Of a stretch of 32,109 bases of DNA, positions 1 through 8,183 are shown piece after piece. How positions within the stretch are numbered: position 1 is the stretch's first letter; each line of letters begins with the position of its first letter. Source of the DNA: Selenomonadaceae bacterium (GTDB lineage: Bacteria > Bacillota > Negativicutes > Selenomonadales > Selenomonadaceae); NCBI GenBank assembly GCA_017470715.1, contig JAFUYE010000038.1, positions 1 through 32,109 on the forward strand, in the 5' to 3' direction. The notes beneath the pieces are model-generated. The model made no database searches. It was not told the DNA's origin and worked only from the letters and a program-made list of their open reading frames with translations. The translations under genes were made by a program, and so were the position numbers.

Positions 1-108
1 CAAGTGTTACGGCAACCCGTGCGTTATCGTGCCCGCAAGTGAAACATCCTGTTTCAATTGCGGGCGAGGCCGTCATCCGTGACGGCCTCTGATTTACCGA
101 CAGCAACT
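1..108 (+). repeat. Stacked-hairpin dispersed repeat, copy I (left end cut by window)
   Basis: Two consecutive perfect hairpins are visible. The first has an outer stem GCCCGC (31-36) / GCGGGC (60-65) enclosing an inner stem GAAACA (41-46) / TGTTTC (50-55) with loop TCC. The second is a 10-bp stem GAGGCCGTCA (66-75) / TGACGGCCTC (80-89) with loop TCCG. It ends in CTCTGATTTA. The same order of parts recurs at 15520-15710 and, reversed, at 31801-31943. No promoter or gene is evident inside. It lies directly upstream of the first HAD gene. Confidence 0.7.
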
Positions 109-146
109 GATTGATTCTGCAATAAAAATTTTGGAGGCGATTTTTC

Positions 147-965
147 ATGTACAAAATCATCGCTTGCGACTTGGACGAAACTTTGTTGACGACGACCGAC
201 CGCAAAGTTTCAGCCAAAAATGTTGCGGCAGTCAAGGCGGCTCGTGAACGCGGCGTTAAATTCGTCGTGGCGACGGGACGCGGCTTCCCGTCAGTTTCCG
301 GCACGTTGAGCGAACTCGGACTGCTTGACCTGCCCGACGAATATGTCATTTCTTTCAACGGCGCGGCGATAACCGAAAATCGCGGCAACCGTCTGTTGCA
401 CTGTGTCGAAATGCCGTTTGAGATTGTCGAAAAAATTTTCAAACGCGGTGAAGCTTTTGACTTGGGCGCACACATTTACACGCTCGATAAAGTTTACGGT
501 TACCGTTTCACCGACAACGAACGCGCTTATTTGGCGGGACGCATGGAAGTTGAAATGCGCGACGATTGGAATATGGACTTTCTGCGCGGCGACAAGATTG
601 TCAAAATTCTGTTCGTCAATCCCAATCAAAATTATCTGTGGCAAATGGAACGCGAATTCGCCGACATAGCCGCAGGTTTGACCGTGAGTTTTTCAAGCAA
701 CCGTTACATCGAGTTTTCACCGGCGGGCGTCGACAAAGGTTCGGGACTTTTGAAACTTGCCGAAATGCTGGGCGTCAAGCCCGAAGAGACAATCGCGATA
801 GGCGACAACTTCAACGATTTATCAATGATTCGTGCGGCGGGATTGGGCGTCGGTGTTGCCAACTGCGTCGACGGAATTAAATCGGATTGCAATTACATTA
901 CGAACGCGACGAACGACGAAGGTGCCGTTGCCGAAGTCATCGAAAATTTCATCTTGCGGGCTTGA
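147..965 (+). CDS. Cof-type HAD-superfamily sugar/nucleotide phosphatase
   Basis: A 272-aa protein of the Cof subfamily of HAD hydrolases, which dephosphorylate small phosphorylated metabolites in the cytoplasm; the substrate cannot be told from sequence. Motif I is DLDET with the nucleophile D8 and acid/base D10. Motif II is VVATGRG. The Mg-binding motif IV is GDNFNDLSMI with D220 and D224. The C2-type cap lies between motifs II and III. The length is typical of the family. The ATG at 147 follows the SD GGAGGCG with good spacing. The gene stands alone between the hairpin repeat and the ileS promoter. A second member of the same family (12327-13130) is present, clearly diverged, so this is not a recent duplication. 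Confidence 0.93.
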   Translation: MYKIIACDLDETLLTTTDRKVSAKNVAAVKAARERGVKFVVATGRGFPSVSGTLSELGLLDLPDEYVISFNGAAITENRGNRLLHCVEMPFEIVEKIFKRGEAFDLGAHIYTLDKVYGYRFTDNERAYLAGRMEVEMRDDWNMDFLRGDKIVKILFVNPNQNYLWQMEREFADIAAGLTVSFSSNRYIEFSPAGVDKGSGLLKLAEMLGVKPEETIAIGDNFNDLSMIRAAGLGVGVANCVDGIKSDCNYITNATNDEGAVAEVIENFILRA

Positions 966-978
966 AAATTCTTCGCGC

Positions 979-1007
979 TTGATAAAGTTGTGCGCTTGAA
1001 TTAAAAT
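979..1007 (+). promoter_or_regulatory. Predicted sigma-A promoter of ileS
   Basis: TTGATA (979-984), a 17-nt spacer and TAAAAT (1002-1007). The predicted start near 1014 would place the heptad hairpin array in the 5' leader of ileS. Confidence 0.5.
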
Positions 1008-1020
1008 TGCCGCATTACAT

Positions 1021-1090
1021 TTTAGCTTTAAGGTGTAAGCTTTAAGCTTTAAGGATTTTTTCAAAGCTCAAAGCTCAAAGCTTAAAGCTC
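1021..1090 (+). repeat. Heptad repeat array 1 (unit AAGCTTT), inverted arms, in ileS leader
   Basis: The left arm (1021-1055) reads as 7-bp steps TTTAGCT, TTAAGGT, GTAAGCT, TTAAGCT, TTAAGGA. The right arm (1062-1089) is CAAAGCT three times and then TAAAGCT. The arms are complementary and can fold into a long hairpin with a T-rich loop. The array ends six bases before the ileS SD GAGGAGG (1096-1102). The same unit and arrangement occur inside copA at 6597-6679. Confidence 0.85.
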
Positions 1091-1110
1091 CACACGAGGA
1101 GGCAAAAATT

Positions 1111-4100
1111 TTGTTATATCGCAAGGTAGACACTAATTTAAATTTCGCAAGCCGCGAAAAGGAAGTTGAAACTTTTTGGGCGGACAACAACATCGCGCAA
1201 AAAGCAATCGACAATCGCGAAGGTTGCGAAGATTATACGTTTTACGACGGCCCGCCGACTGCAAACGGTCAGCCGCACATCGGGCACGTTTTGACACGCG
1301 TCATCAAAGATTTGTTCCCGCGCTATCACTCAATGAAGGGGCAAAAAGTTTTGCGCAAAGCCGGCTGGGACACGCACGGTCTGCCCGTCGAGTTGGAAGT
1401 CGAAAAACTCATCGGCATCAACGGCAAGGATCAAATCGAAGCTTACGGCATGGAACCTTTTATCAAAAAGTGCCGCGAATCCGTCTGGAAGTACAAAGGC
1501 ATGTGGGAAGAATTTTCCGGCGTCGTCGGATTTTGGGCGGACATGGAGCACCCCTACATCACTTACGAAAATTATTACATCGAATCCGAATGGTGGGCGC
1601 TCAAACAAATTTGGGATAAAGGTCTGCTTTACAAAGGTCACAAAGTCGTTCCGTATTGCCCGCGCTGCGGCACGCCGCTTTCAAGTCACGAAGTCGCGCT
1701 CGGTTACAAGGACGTTAAAGAACGTTCGGCGGTCGTCAAATTCAAAGCCGTTGATGATGACGCGTATTTTCTTGCGTGGACGACGACGCCTTGGACTTTG
1801 CCGTCGAACTTGTGTTTGTGCGTCAATCCGAAAGTCGATTACGTAAAAATTCAAGTCGGCGACACGAAATATATTTTGGCTCAAGCACTTGTCGAAAAAA
1901 TTTTTGACGGCGTTGAAGGCGAACGAACAATTTTGGCGACGTACAAAGGCAAAGACTTGGAATATCGCAAATATGAACCGCTGTATCCGTTCGCGGACGA
2001 AATTGTTGCGCGTTCAGGCAAGCAAGCTCACTACGTCACCTGCGACGATTATGTCACGACCGAAGACGGCACCGGCATTGTTCACTGTGCGCCCGCGTTC
2101 GGCGAGGACGATAACCGCGTTTGTCGCAAATATGATATTCCGTTCGTGCAATTCGTCGACGGCAAGGGCAATATGACTTCCGAAACAAAATGGGCGGGAA
2201 CTTTCGTTAAAGACGCCGACCCGTTGATTTTGCGCGACTTGAAAGAATCGGGCAAATTGTTCAAAGCTCCGCCGTTCGAGCACAGTTATCCGCATTGCTG
2301 GCGTTGCGACACGCCGTTGATCTATTACGCCCGCGAATCGTGGTTTATCAAAATGACTGCGGTTAAAGACGATCTGTTGAAAAATAACGCGAAAGTCAAC
2401 TGGATTCCCCCGACAATCGGCAAAGGACGTTTCGGCGATTGGCTTGAACACGTGCAGGATTGGGGCATTTCCCGCAACCGTTACTGGGGCACGCCGCTCA
2501 ACATTTGGGAATGCAAATGCGGTCACCAACATTCAATCGGCTCAATCGACGAACTCAAAAAACTTTCGCCGAATTGTCCCGACGATATTGAATTGCACCG
2601 CCCGTACATTGACGCGGTAACTTTCCCGTGCGAAAAATGCGGCGGCGAAATGCATCGCGTGCCGGAAGTTATTGACTGCTGGTTTGATTCGGGAGCAATG
2701 CCGTTCGCGCAGTGGCATTATCCGTTCGAGAATCAAAAAATTTTCGAGGAACATTTCCCCGCCGATTTCATCAGCGAAGCCGTCGACCAAACACGCGGTT
2801 GGTTTTATTCGTTGATGGCAATTTCGACGTTGCTGTTCGACGACACGCCGTTTAAAAATTGTATCGTGCTCGGTTTGGTGCTGGACAAAGACGGTCAAAA
2901 AATGTCGAAGTCCAAAGGCAATGCCGTCGCGCCCATGGAAACTTTGCAAAAACACGGTGCCGACGCAATTCGCTGGTATTTTTACGAAAACTCCGCGCCG
3001 TGGTTGCCGAATCGTTTTCATGACGACGCGGTTGTCGAAGGGCAACGAAAATTCCTCGGCACGCTGTGGAATACTTATGCGTTCTTCGTACTGTACGCGA
3101 ACATTGACGACTTTGACGCGACGAAATACACGCTCGATTACGAAAAACTTCCCGTTATGGACAAGTGGCTTTTGTCGCGGCTGAACACGATGGTTAAGAC
3201 CGTTGACGACGCGTTGACGAATTATAAAGTTCCCGAATCTGCGCGGGCGTTACAAGATTTCGTCGACGAACTGTCAAATTGGTATGTCCGCAGAAGTCGT
3301 GCGCGTTTTTGGGCGAAAGGCATGGAGCAAGACAAAATCAACGCTTACATGACGCTTTACACCGCGCTTGTGACGTTGGCGAAAGCTGCCGCGCCGTTGG
3401 TTCCGTTCATCACGGAAAATATTTATCGCAATTTGGTTTGCTCAATCGACAAGAACGCGCCCGAAAGTGTTCACCTGTGCGACTACCCGATTGCCGACGA
3501 AAAATTTATCGACGCCGAACTTGAACGCAACATGGACGCCGTGTTGAAAATCGTCGTGCTCGGTCGTTCGGCTCGCAATGCGTCGAATATCAAAAACCGT
3601 CAACCCGTCGGCAACATGTTCGTCAAGGCGACTCAAACTTTGCCGGAATTTTTCGTGGAGATCATCGAAGACGAATTGAACGTTAAGCGCGTCGAATTCC
3701 GCGACGACATGAGCGAATTTATCCGTTACAATCTCAAGCCGAATTTCCGCGTTCTCGGCAAAAAAGTCGGCAAACAGATGAGTGCCGTTAAATCCGCGCT
3801 TGAAAATGTTGACGGGCTTGCCGCGAAAAATTCTCTCGACAAGACGGGCGAATTCAAACTTGCGCTTGCGGACGGCGAAGTTGTTTTGACGGCTGAAGAT
3901 GTCGAAGTCACAATCTCGCAAACCGAAGGTTTCAACTGCCAGAGCGACGCCGATTTTTCCGTTGCGCTGTCGACGACGTTGACGCCCGAACTCGTCGAAG
4001 AAGGTTTCGTCCGCGAAATTATCAGCAAGATTCAAGTCATGCGCCGCGAAAGTAATTTCGAGGTCACCGACAGAATTAAAATTTTCGCCTCCGAAAGTGA

Positions 4101-4245
4101 AAAGCTCGCCGAAATCATCACCGGCAATTCCGAAGAAATTATGACGGTCACGCTTGCCGACGAGATTGATTTTTCCAATCACCCCAACGCGAAAACTTGG
4201 GACATCAACGGCGAAGAAATTTCTTTGGCGGTCGAAAAAGTTTAA
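1111..4245 (+). CDS. ileS: Isoleucyl-tRNA synthetase
   Basis: Class I aminoacyl-tRNA synthetase (1044 aa) that charges tRNA-Ile in the cytoplasm. The HIGH signature is H56-I-G-H59 and the KMSKS loop is at 597-601. A CP1 editing region (for example AWTTTPWTLPSN) follows the first catalytic half, and an anticodon-binding domain begins around residue 690. CxxC pairs occur in YCPRCGTPLSS, CWRCDTP and CEKCGG. The length is above the roughly 920-940 aa of the E. coli and B. subtilis enzymes and fits the longer eukaryote-like clade (IleS2), which is often naturally mupirocin-tolerant; that property is inferred. The start is TTG at 1111 behind SD GAGGAGG. No T-box leader is recognisable; the leader instead carries the heptad hairpin. 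Confidence 0.98.
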   Translation: MLYRKVDTNLNFASREKEVETFWADNNIAQKAIDNREGCEDYTFYDGPPTANGQPHIGHVLTRVIKDLFPRYHSMKGQKVLRKAGWDTHGLPVELEVEKLIGINGKDQIEAYGMEPFIKKCRESVWKYKGMWEEFSGVVGFWADMEHPYITYENYYIESEWWALKQIWDKGLLYKGHKVVPYCPRCGTPLSSHEVALGYKDVKERSAVVKFKAVDDDAYFLAWTTTPWTLPSNLCLCVNPKVDYVKIQVGDTKYILAQALVEKIFDGVEGERTILATYKGKDLEYRKYEPLYPFADEIVARSGKQAHYVTCDDYVTTEDGTGIVHCAPAFGEDDNRVCRKYDIPFVQFVDGKGNMTSETKWAGTFVKDADPLILRDLKESGKLFKAPPFEHSYPHCWRCDTPLIYYARESWFIKMTAVKDDLLKNNAKVNWIPPTIGKGRFGDWLEHVQDWGISRNRYWGTPLNIWECKCGHQHSIGSIDELKKLSPNCPDDIELHRPYIDAVTFPCEKCGGEMHRVPEVIDCWFDSGAMPFAQWHYPFENQKIFEEHFPADFISEAVDQTRGWFYSLMAISTLLFDDTPFKNCIVLGLVLDKDGQKMSKSKGNAVAPMETLQKHGADAIRWYFYENSAPWLPNRFHDDAVVEGQRKFLGTLWNTYAFFVLYANIDDFDATKYTLDYEKLPVMDKWLLSRLNTMVKTVDDALTNYKVPESARALQDFVDELSNWYVRRSRARFWAKGMEQDKINAYMTLYTALVTLAKAAAPLVPFITENIYRNLVCSIDKNAPESVHLCDYPIADEKFIDAELERNMDAVLKIVVLGRSARNASNIKNRQPVGNMFVKATQTLPEFFVEIIEDELNVKRVEFRDDMSEFIRYNLKPNFRVLGKKVGKQMSAVKSALENVDGLAAKNSLDKTGEFKLALADGEVVLTAEDVEVTISQTEGFNCQSDADFSVALSTTLTPELVEEGFVREIISKIQVMRRESNFEVTDRIKIFASESEKLAEIITGNSEEIMTVTLADEIDFSNHPNAKTWDINGEEISLAVEKV

Positions 4246-4249
4246 ACGC

Positions 4250-5120
4250 ATGAAAAAAGTTTTGCTGTGGTTCGTCTCGAAAGATACCGGTTTTCTTCAC
4301 GCCGCAATTGATACGTTGACTCGCCAACACAACGGGATTGAAATTGTCGGCATGATAACAGGTGAAAAAATCGCCCAAGTTGACTGGGGGGGGGGCGTAT
4401 GATATTTTACTTGTTGTCGGCGCGAAAAAATTCAGCATGGGCGGATTAACGAAAATCGCCCACCAACTGAAATTGCCCGAAGAAAAACTTTTGGGCGATT
4501 GGATTGTTTGCATCCCCGGTTTCACGCTCGAAAAATATCGCAAGTTGCAACGTTCGCGCCTGTCGATTTTCGCGCCACATTGTTTTGGCGGTTTTCTTTA
4601 TCACACGGTTGCTTTAACCTTCCGTTCGCCGTTCATTAACCTTTGGCTCGATATGGAAGATTACATTCGCTTTCTTCGTGCGCCGCGTGTTTACATAGAG
4701 GAGCAAGTGACTTTCAAAGAAACACGTTACGATAAGTTCCTCGACAAAAATTATCCCGTTACAGTGCTTGGCAACATTGAAATACACATGAATCACTATC
4801 GCGACTTCGACGAAGCGGTTAAAATTTGGACGCGCCGCAAAGAGCGAATCAACTGGTACAATTTGTTCGTAATGATGTACACCGACAGCGAAGAAATTTT
4901 GCAAAAATTTGACGCGTTGCCTTACGGCAAAAAAGTTTGCTTCGTGCCGTTCAAGTCAGATTTGGATTCGGCGTGGTACATCAATCCCGAAATTGATTTT
5001 GACAGAGCCGAAGAGGGTTTTTATGACGTAGTAAACAACTTTGCACGGGGAAAAATTTTTTACTACGACGTGTTTGACATGTTGCTTTACGGCAAGAAAA
5101 CTCCGCTGATTGAAATGTGA
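4250..5120 (+). CDS. DUF1919-family protein, reading frame interrupted at a G10 tract
   Basis: Starts at ATG 4250, four bases after the ileS stop, so translational coupling is likely. The first frame runs to W46 and then enters ten consecutive G (4386-4395), which lead to a TGA at 4400-4402. The second frame continues to 5120. Nine G would join both parts into a 289-aa protein reading VDWGGAYDILLVVG across the tract. The continuation carries features I associate with DUF1919 (SIFAPHCFGGFLYHT, then FRSPFINLWLDMEDYIRFL). DUF1919 proteins are often found in surface polysaccharide loci; their biochemical role is not established. The gene may be phase-variable through the G tract, truly broken, or affected by a homopolymer error. 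A shorter product starting in the second frame at 4362 is possible but has a poor context. Confidence 0.72.
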
Positions 5121-5189
5121 TTGGCGAACAAAAATTTTCACGGCGGTTGCGTTTTGTGACCGTCAATTTTTTTGGGAAGTGATGACTTT

Positions 5190-7832
5190 GTGGTTAAAGA
5201 AACTTTTGACGTGACGGGCATGAGTTGTTCGGCGTGTTCGGCGCGTGTCGAAAAAGCTGTCGGCAAAGTTGTTGGCGCGGACAATGTCAGCGTCAATCTG
5301 TTGACAAATTCAATGCAAGTCAAATTCGACGAGGCAAAAATTTCCGCCGCGCAGATTGTTGACGCGGTTGTCAACGCGGGCTACGGTGCCAGTCCGAAAA
5401 AAATTTCCGCGCAGAAAAAATCTTCGACGACGACGGAACGCACAATCGACAAAGAAATTTCCGCAATGAAGTTTCGGCTCACGTGGTCGATAATTTTCCT
5501 GTTGCCGACGGTTTATATCGCGATGCATTCAATGTTGCCGTTGCCCGTGCCGCCGATTGTCGCGGAACTGTTTGACGGTCGACAAAACGCCGTGACGTTC
5601 GCATTCGCGCAATTTCTGTTGATACTGCCGATTATGTATCTTAACCGAAAATATTACGTGAACGGCTTCAAAACTTTATTCGCGGGCGCGCCGAATATGG
5701 ATACTTTGGTCGGGCTCGGCTCAATGTCGGCGGCGATTTTCGGAGCGTTCGCCCTGTTCAGAATCGGTCAAGGTCTCGGCACGGGAAATTTCGCGTTGGT
5801 CGACGAATACAGCCGCAATTTGTATTTCGAGTCGGCGGGCATGATTGTCACGCTGATAACCGTCGGAAAATTTTTCGAGGCGCGTGCCAAAGGTAAAACT
5901 TCGCAGGCAGTCGAGAAATTAATTAATCTTGCGCCGAAAACCGCGACTGTTTTGCGTGACGGCAACGAAATTACAATCGCGGTCGAAGATTTGGTTGTCG
6001 GCGATGAAATCCTTGTAAAGCCCGGCGAAAGTTTTGCGGCGGACGGAATTATTTTGGACGGCGAAACTTCCGTTGACGAATCTGCGATAACCGGCGAAAG
6101 TTTGCCCGTCGAAAAAAATATCGGCGACACGGTCACAAGCGGCACGCTCAACAAAAGCGGCTTCGTGAAATTTCGTGCGTCGAAAGTCGGCGGCGAAACG
6201 ACAATCAGCAAAATTATTTCGTTGGTCGAAGAGGCTTCCGCGTCGAAAGCTCCGATTGCCAAACTTGCGGACAAAATCGCGGGAATTTTCGTGCCTGCGG
6301 TGATTGTGATTGCGATTGCGGCGGGAAGTTTTTGGCTTGCGAACGGCGCAAGTGTCGAATTTGCGTTTTCAATCGCCGTGTCGATTTTGGTTATAAGTTG
6401 TCCGTGCGCGCTGGGACTTGCCACGCCCGTCGCGATTATGGTCGGCACCGGCAAAGGCGCGGAGAACGGAATTTTAATCAAGTCGGGCGAATCGCTCGAA
6501 ACGGCGCACGCGGTCGATACAATCGTCGTCGACAAAACCGGCACGCTCACCGAAGGCAAGCCGTTTGTCACCGACATTTTACTTTGCGGCGATAACAGCT
6601 TTGAGCTTGAAGCTTTAAGCTTTAAGGAAAATTCGTCAACCGTGTCCTTTAAAGCTCAAAGCTCACAGCTTAAAGCTTTTCTGCGAATTGCGGCGGCACT
6701 TGAACGCGGCAGTGAACACCCGTTGGCGGAAGCCGTCACGAAATTTGTTGCCGAAAAAAATCTTCAACTTCCCGTTGCGGAAAATTTTCAAGCTGTGTTC
6801 GGGCGCGGCGTTCGTGCAAAAATTGACGGCGTCGAATATTTTGCGGGCAACGAAACTTTTTTGACGGAACTCGGCTTTGACTTGAAAAATCTGCGCGGGA
6901 AAATTTCCAAACTTGCGGACGAGGGCAAAACCCCGTTGATTTTCGCGGACGACAAAAAAATTCTCGGAATCATTGCCGTTGCCGACGTGCCGAAAAAAAC
7001 TTCCGCGCAGGCTGTCAGAGAGTTTCAAAATCTCGGCGCAAGTGTTATCATGTTGACGGGCGACAACGAACGCACGGCGCAGGCTGTCGGCAAAAATCTC
7101 GGCGTCGACAAAATTATCGCGGGCGTTCTTCCCGAAAACAAAGCCGCCGAAGTCGAAAAACTTCAATCGTCGGGGCGCAAAGTTGCAATGATCGGCGACG
7201 GTATCAACGACGCTCCGGCACTTGCGCGGGCTGATGTCGGAATTGCTATCGGTGCGGGCACGGACGTTGCAATCGAAAGCGCGGGCGCGGTTCTTGTTCG
7301 CAACGATTTACTTGACGCGGTCGCCGCAATCAAATTAAGTCGTGCAGTTATGACGAACATTCGGCAAAATTTATTCTGGGCGTTTTTCTACAACGTCGTT
7401 TGCATTCCGCTTGCGGCGGGAATTTTTTACCCTGCGTTCGGAATAAAACTTTCGCCGATGATTGGCGCGGCGGCAATGAGCATGTCGAGTGTGTGTGTCG
7501 TGCTGAACGCGTTGCGGCTGAGATTTTTTAACGTCGAACGTGCACAAACTTTTGACGAAACGCAACACAACGTTGAAGTCCGCGTCGAACAAATTCGGCA
7601 ACAAATTTTCAAGGAGGCAACTCAAATGCAGACAACAATCAAAGTCGAAGGCATGATGTGCAAACACTGTCAAAAACACGTGCATGACGCGTTGGCGAAA
7701 ATGGACGGCGTGACGGCTGTCGAAGTCAGTTTGGAAAACAATTCCGCGACGGTCGACGCCACACGCGAAATTTCCACGGACGAATTCGCCAAAGTTATCG
7801 AAGACGCCGGCTATGAATTAATTAGGAATTAG
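5190..7832 (+). CDS. copA: Copper-translocating P1B-type ATPase with C-terminal CopZ-like domain
   Basis: Exports Cu(I) across the inner membrane using ATP (880 aa). An N-terminal heavy-metal domain has CSAC (C13, C16) in GMSCSAC. Hydrophobic helices follow from about residue 95. The transmembrane metal site is CPC at 404-406. The phosphorylation motif is DKTGT with D448, then SEHPLAEAV and GDGINDAP (669-674). A second heavy-metal domain with CKHC (C824, C827) is attached after residue 812. I choose GTG 5190 because GGAAGTGAT precedes it with normal spacing; a TTG at 5172 has no SD. Two oddities are an in-frame heptad repeat array at 6597-6679, adding about 27 residues between the phosphorylation and SEHPLA motifs, and a perfect SD with ATG inside the frame at 7626. 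The last four residues and the stop come from a heptad array. Confidence 0.95.
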   Translation: MVKETFDVTGMSCSACSARVEKAVGKVVGADNVSVNLLTNSMQVKFDEAKISAAQIVDAVVNAGYGASPKKISAQKKSSTTTERTIDKEISAMKFRLTWSIIFLLPTVYIAMHSMLPLPVPPIVAELFDGRQNAVTFAFAQFLLILPIMYLNRKYYVNGFKTLFAGAPNMDTLVGLGSMSAAIFGAFALFRIGQGLGTGNFALVDEYSRNLYFESAGMIVTLITVGKFFEARAKGKTSQAVEKLINLAPKTATVLRDGNEITIAVEDLVVGDEILVKPGESFAADGIILDGETSVDESAITGESLPVEKNIGDTVTSGTLNKSGFVKFRASKVGGETTISKIISLVEEASASKAPIAKLADKIAGIFVPAVIVIAIAAGSFWLANGASVEFAFSIAVSILVISCPCALGLATPVAIMVGTGKGAENGILIKSGESLETAHAVDTIVVDKTGTLTEGKPFVTDILLCGDNSFELEALSFKENSSTVSFKAQSSQLKAFLRIAAALERGSEHPLAEAVTKFVAEKNLQLPVAENFQAVFGRGVRAKIDGVEYFAGNETFLTELGFDLKNLRGKISKLADEGKTPLIFADDKKILGIIAVADVPKKTSAQAVREFQNLGASVIMLTGDNERTAQAVGKNLGVDKIIAGVLPENKAAEVEKLQSSGRKVAMIGDGINDAPALARADVGIAIGAGTDVAIESAGAVLVRNDLLDAVAAIKLSRAVMTNIRQNLFWAFFYNVVCIPLAAGIFYPAFGIKLSPMIGAAAMSMSSVCVVLNALRLRFFNVERAQTFDETQHNVEVRVEQIRQQIFKEATQMQTTIKVEGMMCKHCQKHVHDALAKMDGVTAVEVSLENNSATVDATREISTDEFAKVIEDAGYELIRN
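6597..6679 (+). repeat. Heptad repeat array 2 (unit AAGCTTT) in frame inside copA
   Basis: The left arm is AGCTTTG, AGCTTGA, AGCTTTA, AGCTTTA, AGGAAAA (6597-6631). The right arm is TCCTTTA, AAGCTCA, AAGCTCA, CAGCTTA, AAGCTTT (6645-6679). The arms are inverted and complementary, as in array 1. The array is read through as coding sequence; every TAA in the units falls out of the copA frame. Related copper ATPases go directly from the VTDI-like segment to the LRIAAALE-like helix here. Confidence 0.85.
7626..7832 (+). CDS. Nested CopZ-like copper chaperone start inside copA
   Basis: A consensus SD AAGGAGG (7611-7617) lies eight bases before an in-frame ATG at 7626. Translation from there gives a 68-aa protein beginning MQTTIKVEGMMCKHCQKH, the size and fold signature of a free CopZ copper chaperone (HMA domain, CxxC at C12 and C15 of this product). 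It is identical to the C-terminal domain of the long CopA. It may be a formerly separate copZ gene that lost the copA stop, or a dual-product arrangement in which chaperone and fused ATPase are both made. Only the sequence signal is seen; separate expression is inferred. Confidence 0.6.
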   Translation: MQTTIKVEGMMCKHCQKHVHDALAKMDGVTAVEVSLENNSATVDATREISTDEFAKVIEDAGYELIRN

Positions 7833-7894
7833 GAATTAGGAATTAGGAATTAGGAATTGTTTCGATGATTTTCAATTACTAATTCCGCATTGCT
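7816..7894 (+). repeat. Heptad repeat array 3 (unit AATTAGG)
   Basis: ATTAGGA is repeated five times (7821-7855), followed by a loop and a right arm AATTACT, AATTCCG, CATTGCT (7874-7894). The segment 7846-7859 pairs with 7873-7886 with one mismatch. The first units encode the last residues of CopA and its TAG stop. The array ends three bases before the SD of the next gene. Confidence 0.85.
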
Positions 7895-7912
7895 TTTAAG
7901 GAGGCGTGTCAC

Positions 7913-8152
7913 ATGGAAATTCGCAAAATTGAAATCGGACGCAACTGCTTTTTGGTGGCGGTTGTCGACGAAGAAGAGACCGTTATCACGGCGGGTGCAT
8001 TCAAAAAGCGTGAAGAAGCGGACACGGCGGCGAATATGCTTTTCACCTTTATCACGCACCAAGGCTTGAACGACATCGAGGGCTATGAACCGCCCAATCT
8101 CAAGTTGGCTCAAGTGTGCGCAATGTACTCTCAGCGTTTGAAGATAAAATGA
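7913..8152 (+). CDS. Small conserved-looking hypothetical protein
   Basis: A 79-aa soluble protein that I do not recognise. It has a strong SD AAGGAGG (7898-7904) and an ATG at the right distance, so it is very likely translated. It is predicted to be an alpha/beta protein: a beta-like start (EIRKIEIGRNCFLVAVVD), a charged middle (FKKREEADTAANML) that looks helical, and a C-terminal stretch with a single cysteine (AQVCAMYSQRLKIK). There is no signal peptide or membrane segment. It lies between two AATTAGG-type heptad arrays, downstream of copA, but nothing in it suggests metal binding. No function is assigned. Confidence 0.72.
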   Translation: MEIRKIEIGRNCFLVAVVDEEETVITAGAFKKREEADTAANMLFTFITHQGLNDIEGYEPPNLKLAQVCAMYSQRLKIK

Positions 8153-8183
8153 CAATGGCGAATCAACTTCCGGCAACGCTCCA

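Noticed and set aside
966-1110. T-box riboswitch upstream of ileS
   Set aside because: No specifier-loop or antiterminator consensus is visible; the space is occupied by the promoter and heptad hairpin.
3442-4251. A 269-codon minus-strand frame opposite ileS
   Set aside because: It lies antisense to the ileS C-terminal domain, with F/R/D-rich low-quality sequence and no initiation signal.
5768-6577. A 269-codon minus-strand frame opposite copA
   Set aside because: A serine/alanine/proline-rich shadow of a motif-rich P-type ATPase frame; no SD.
7816-7894. AATTAGG array as telomere-like or CRISPR sequence
   Set aside because: The units are only 7 bp without spacers, and the location is internal to a chromosome segment with genes on both sides.
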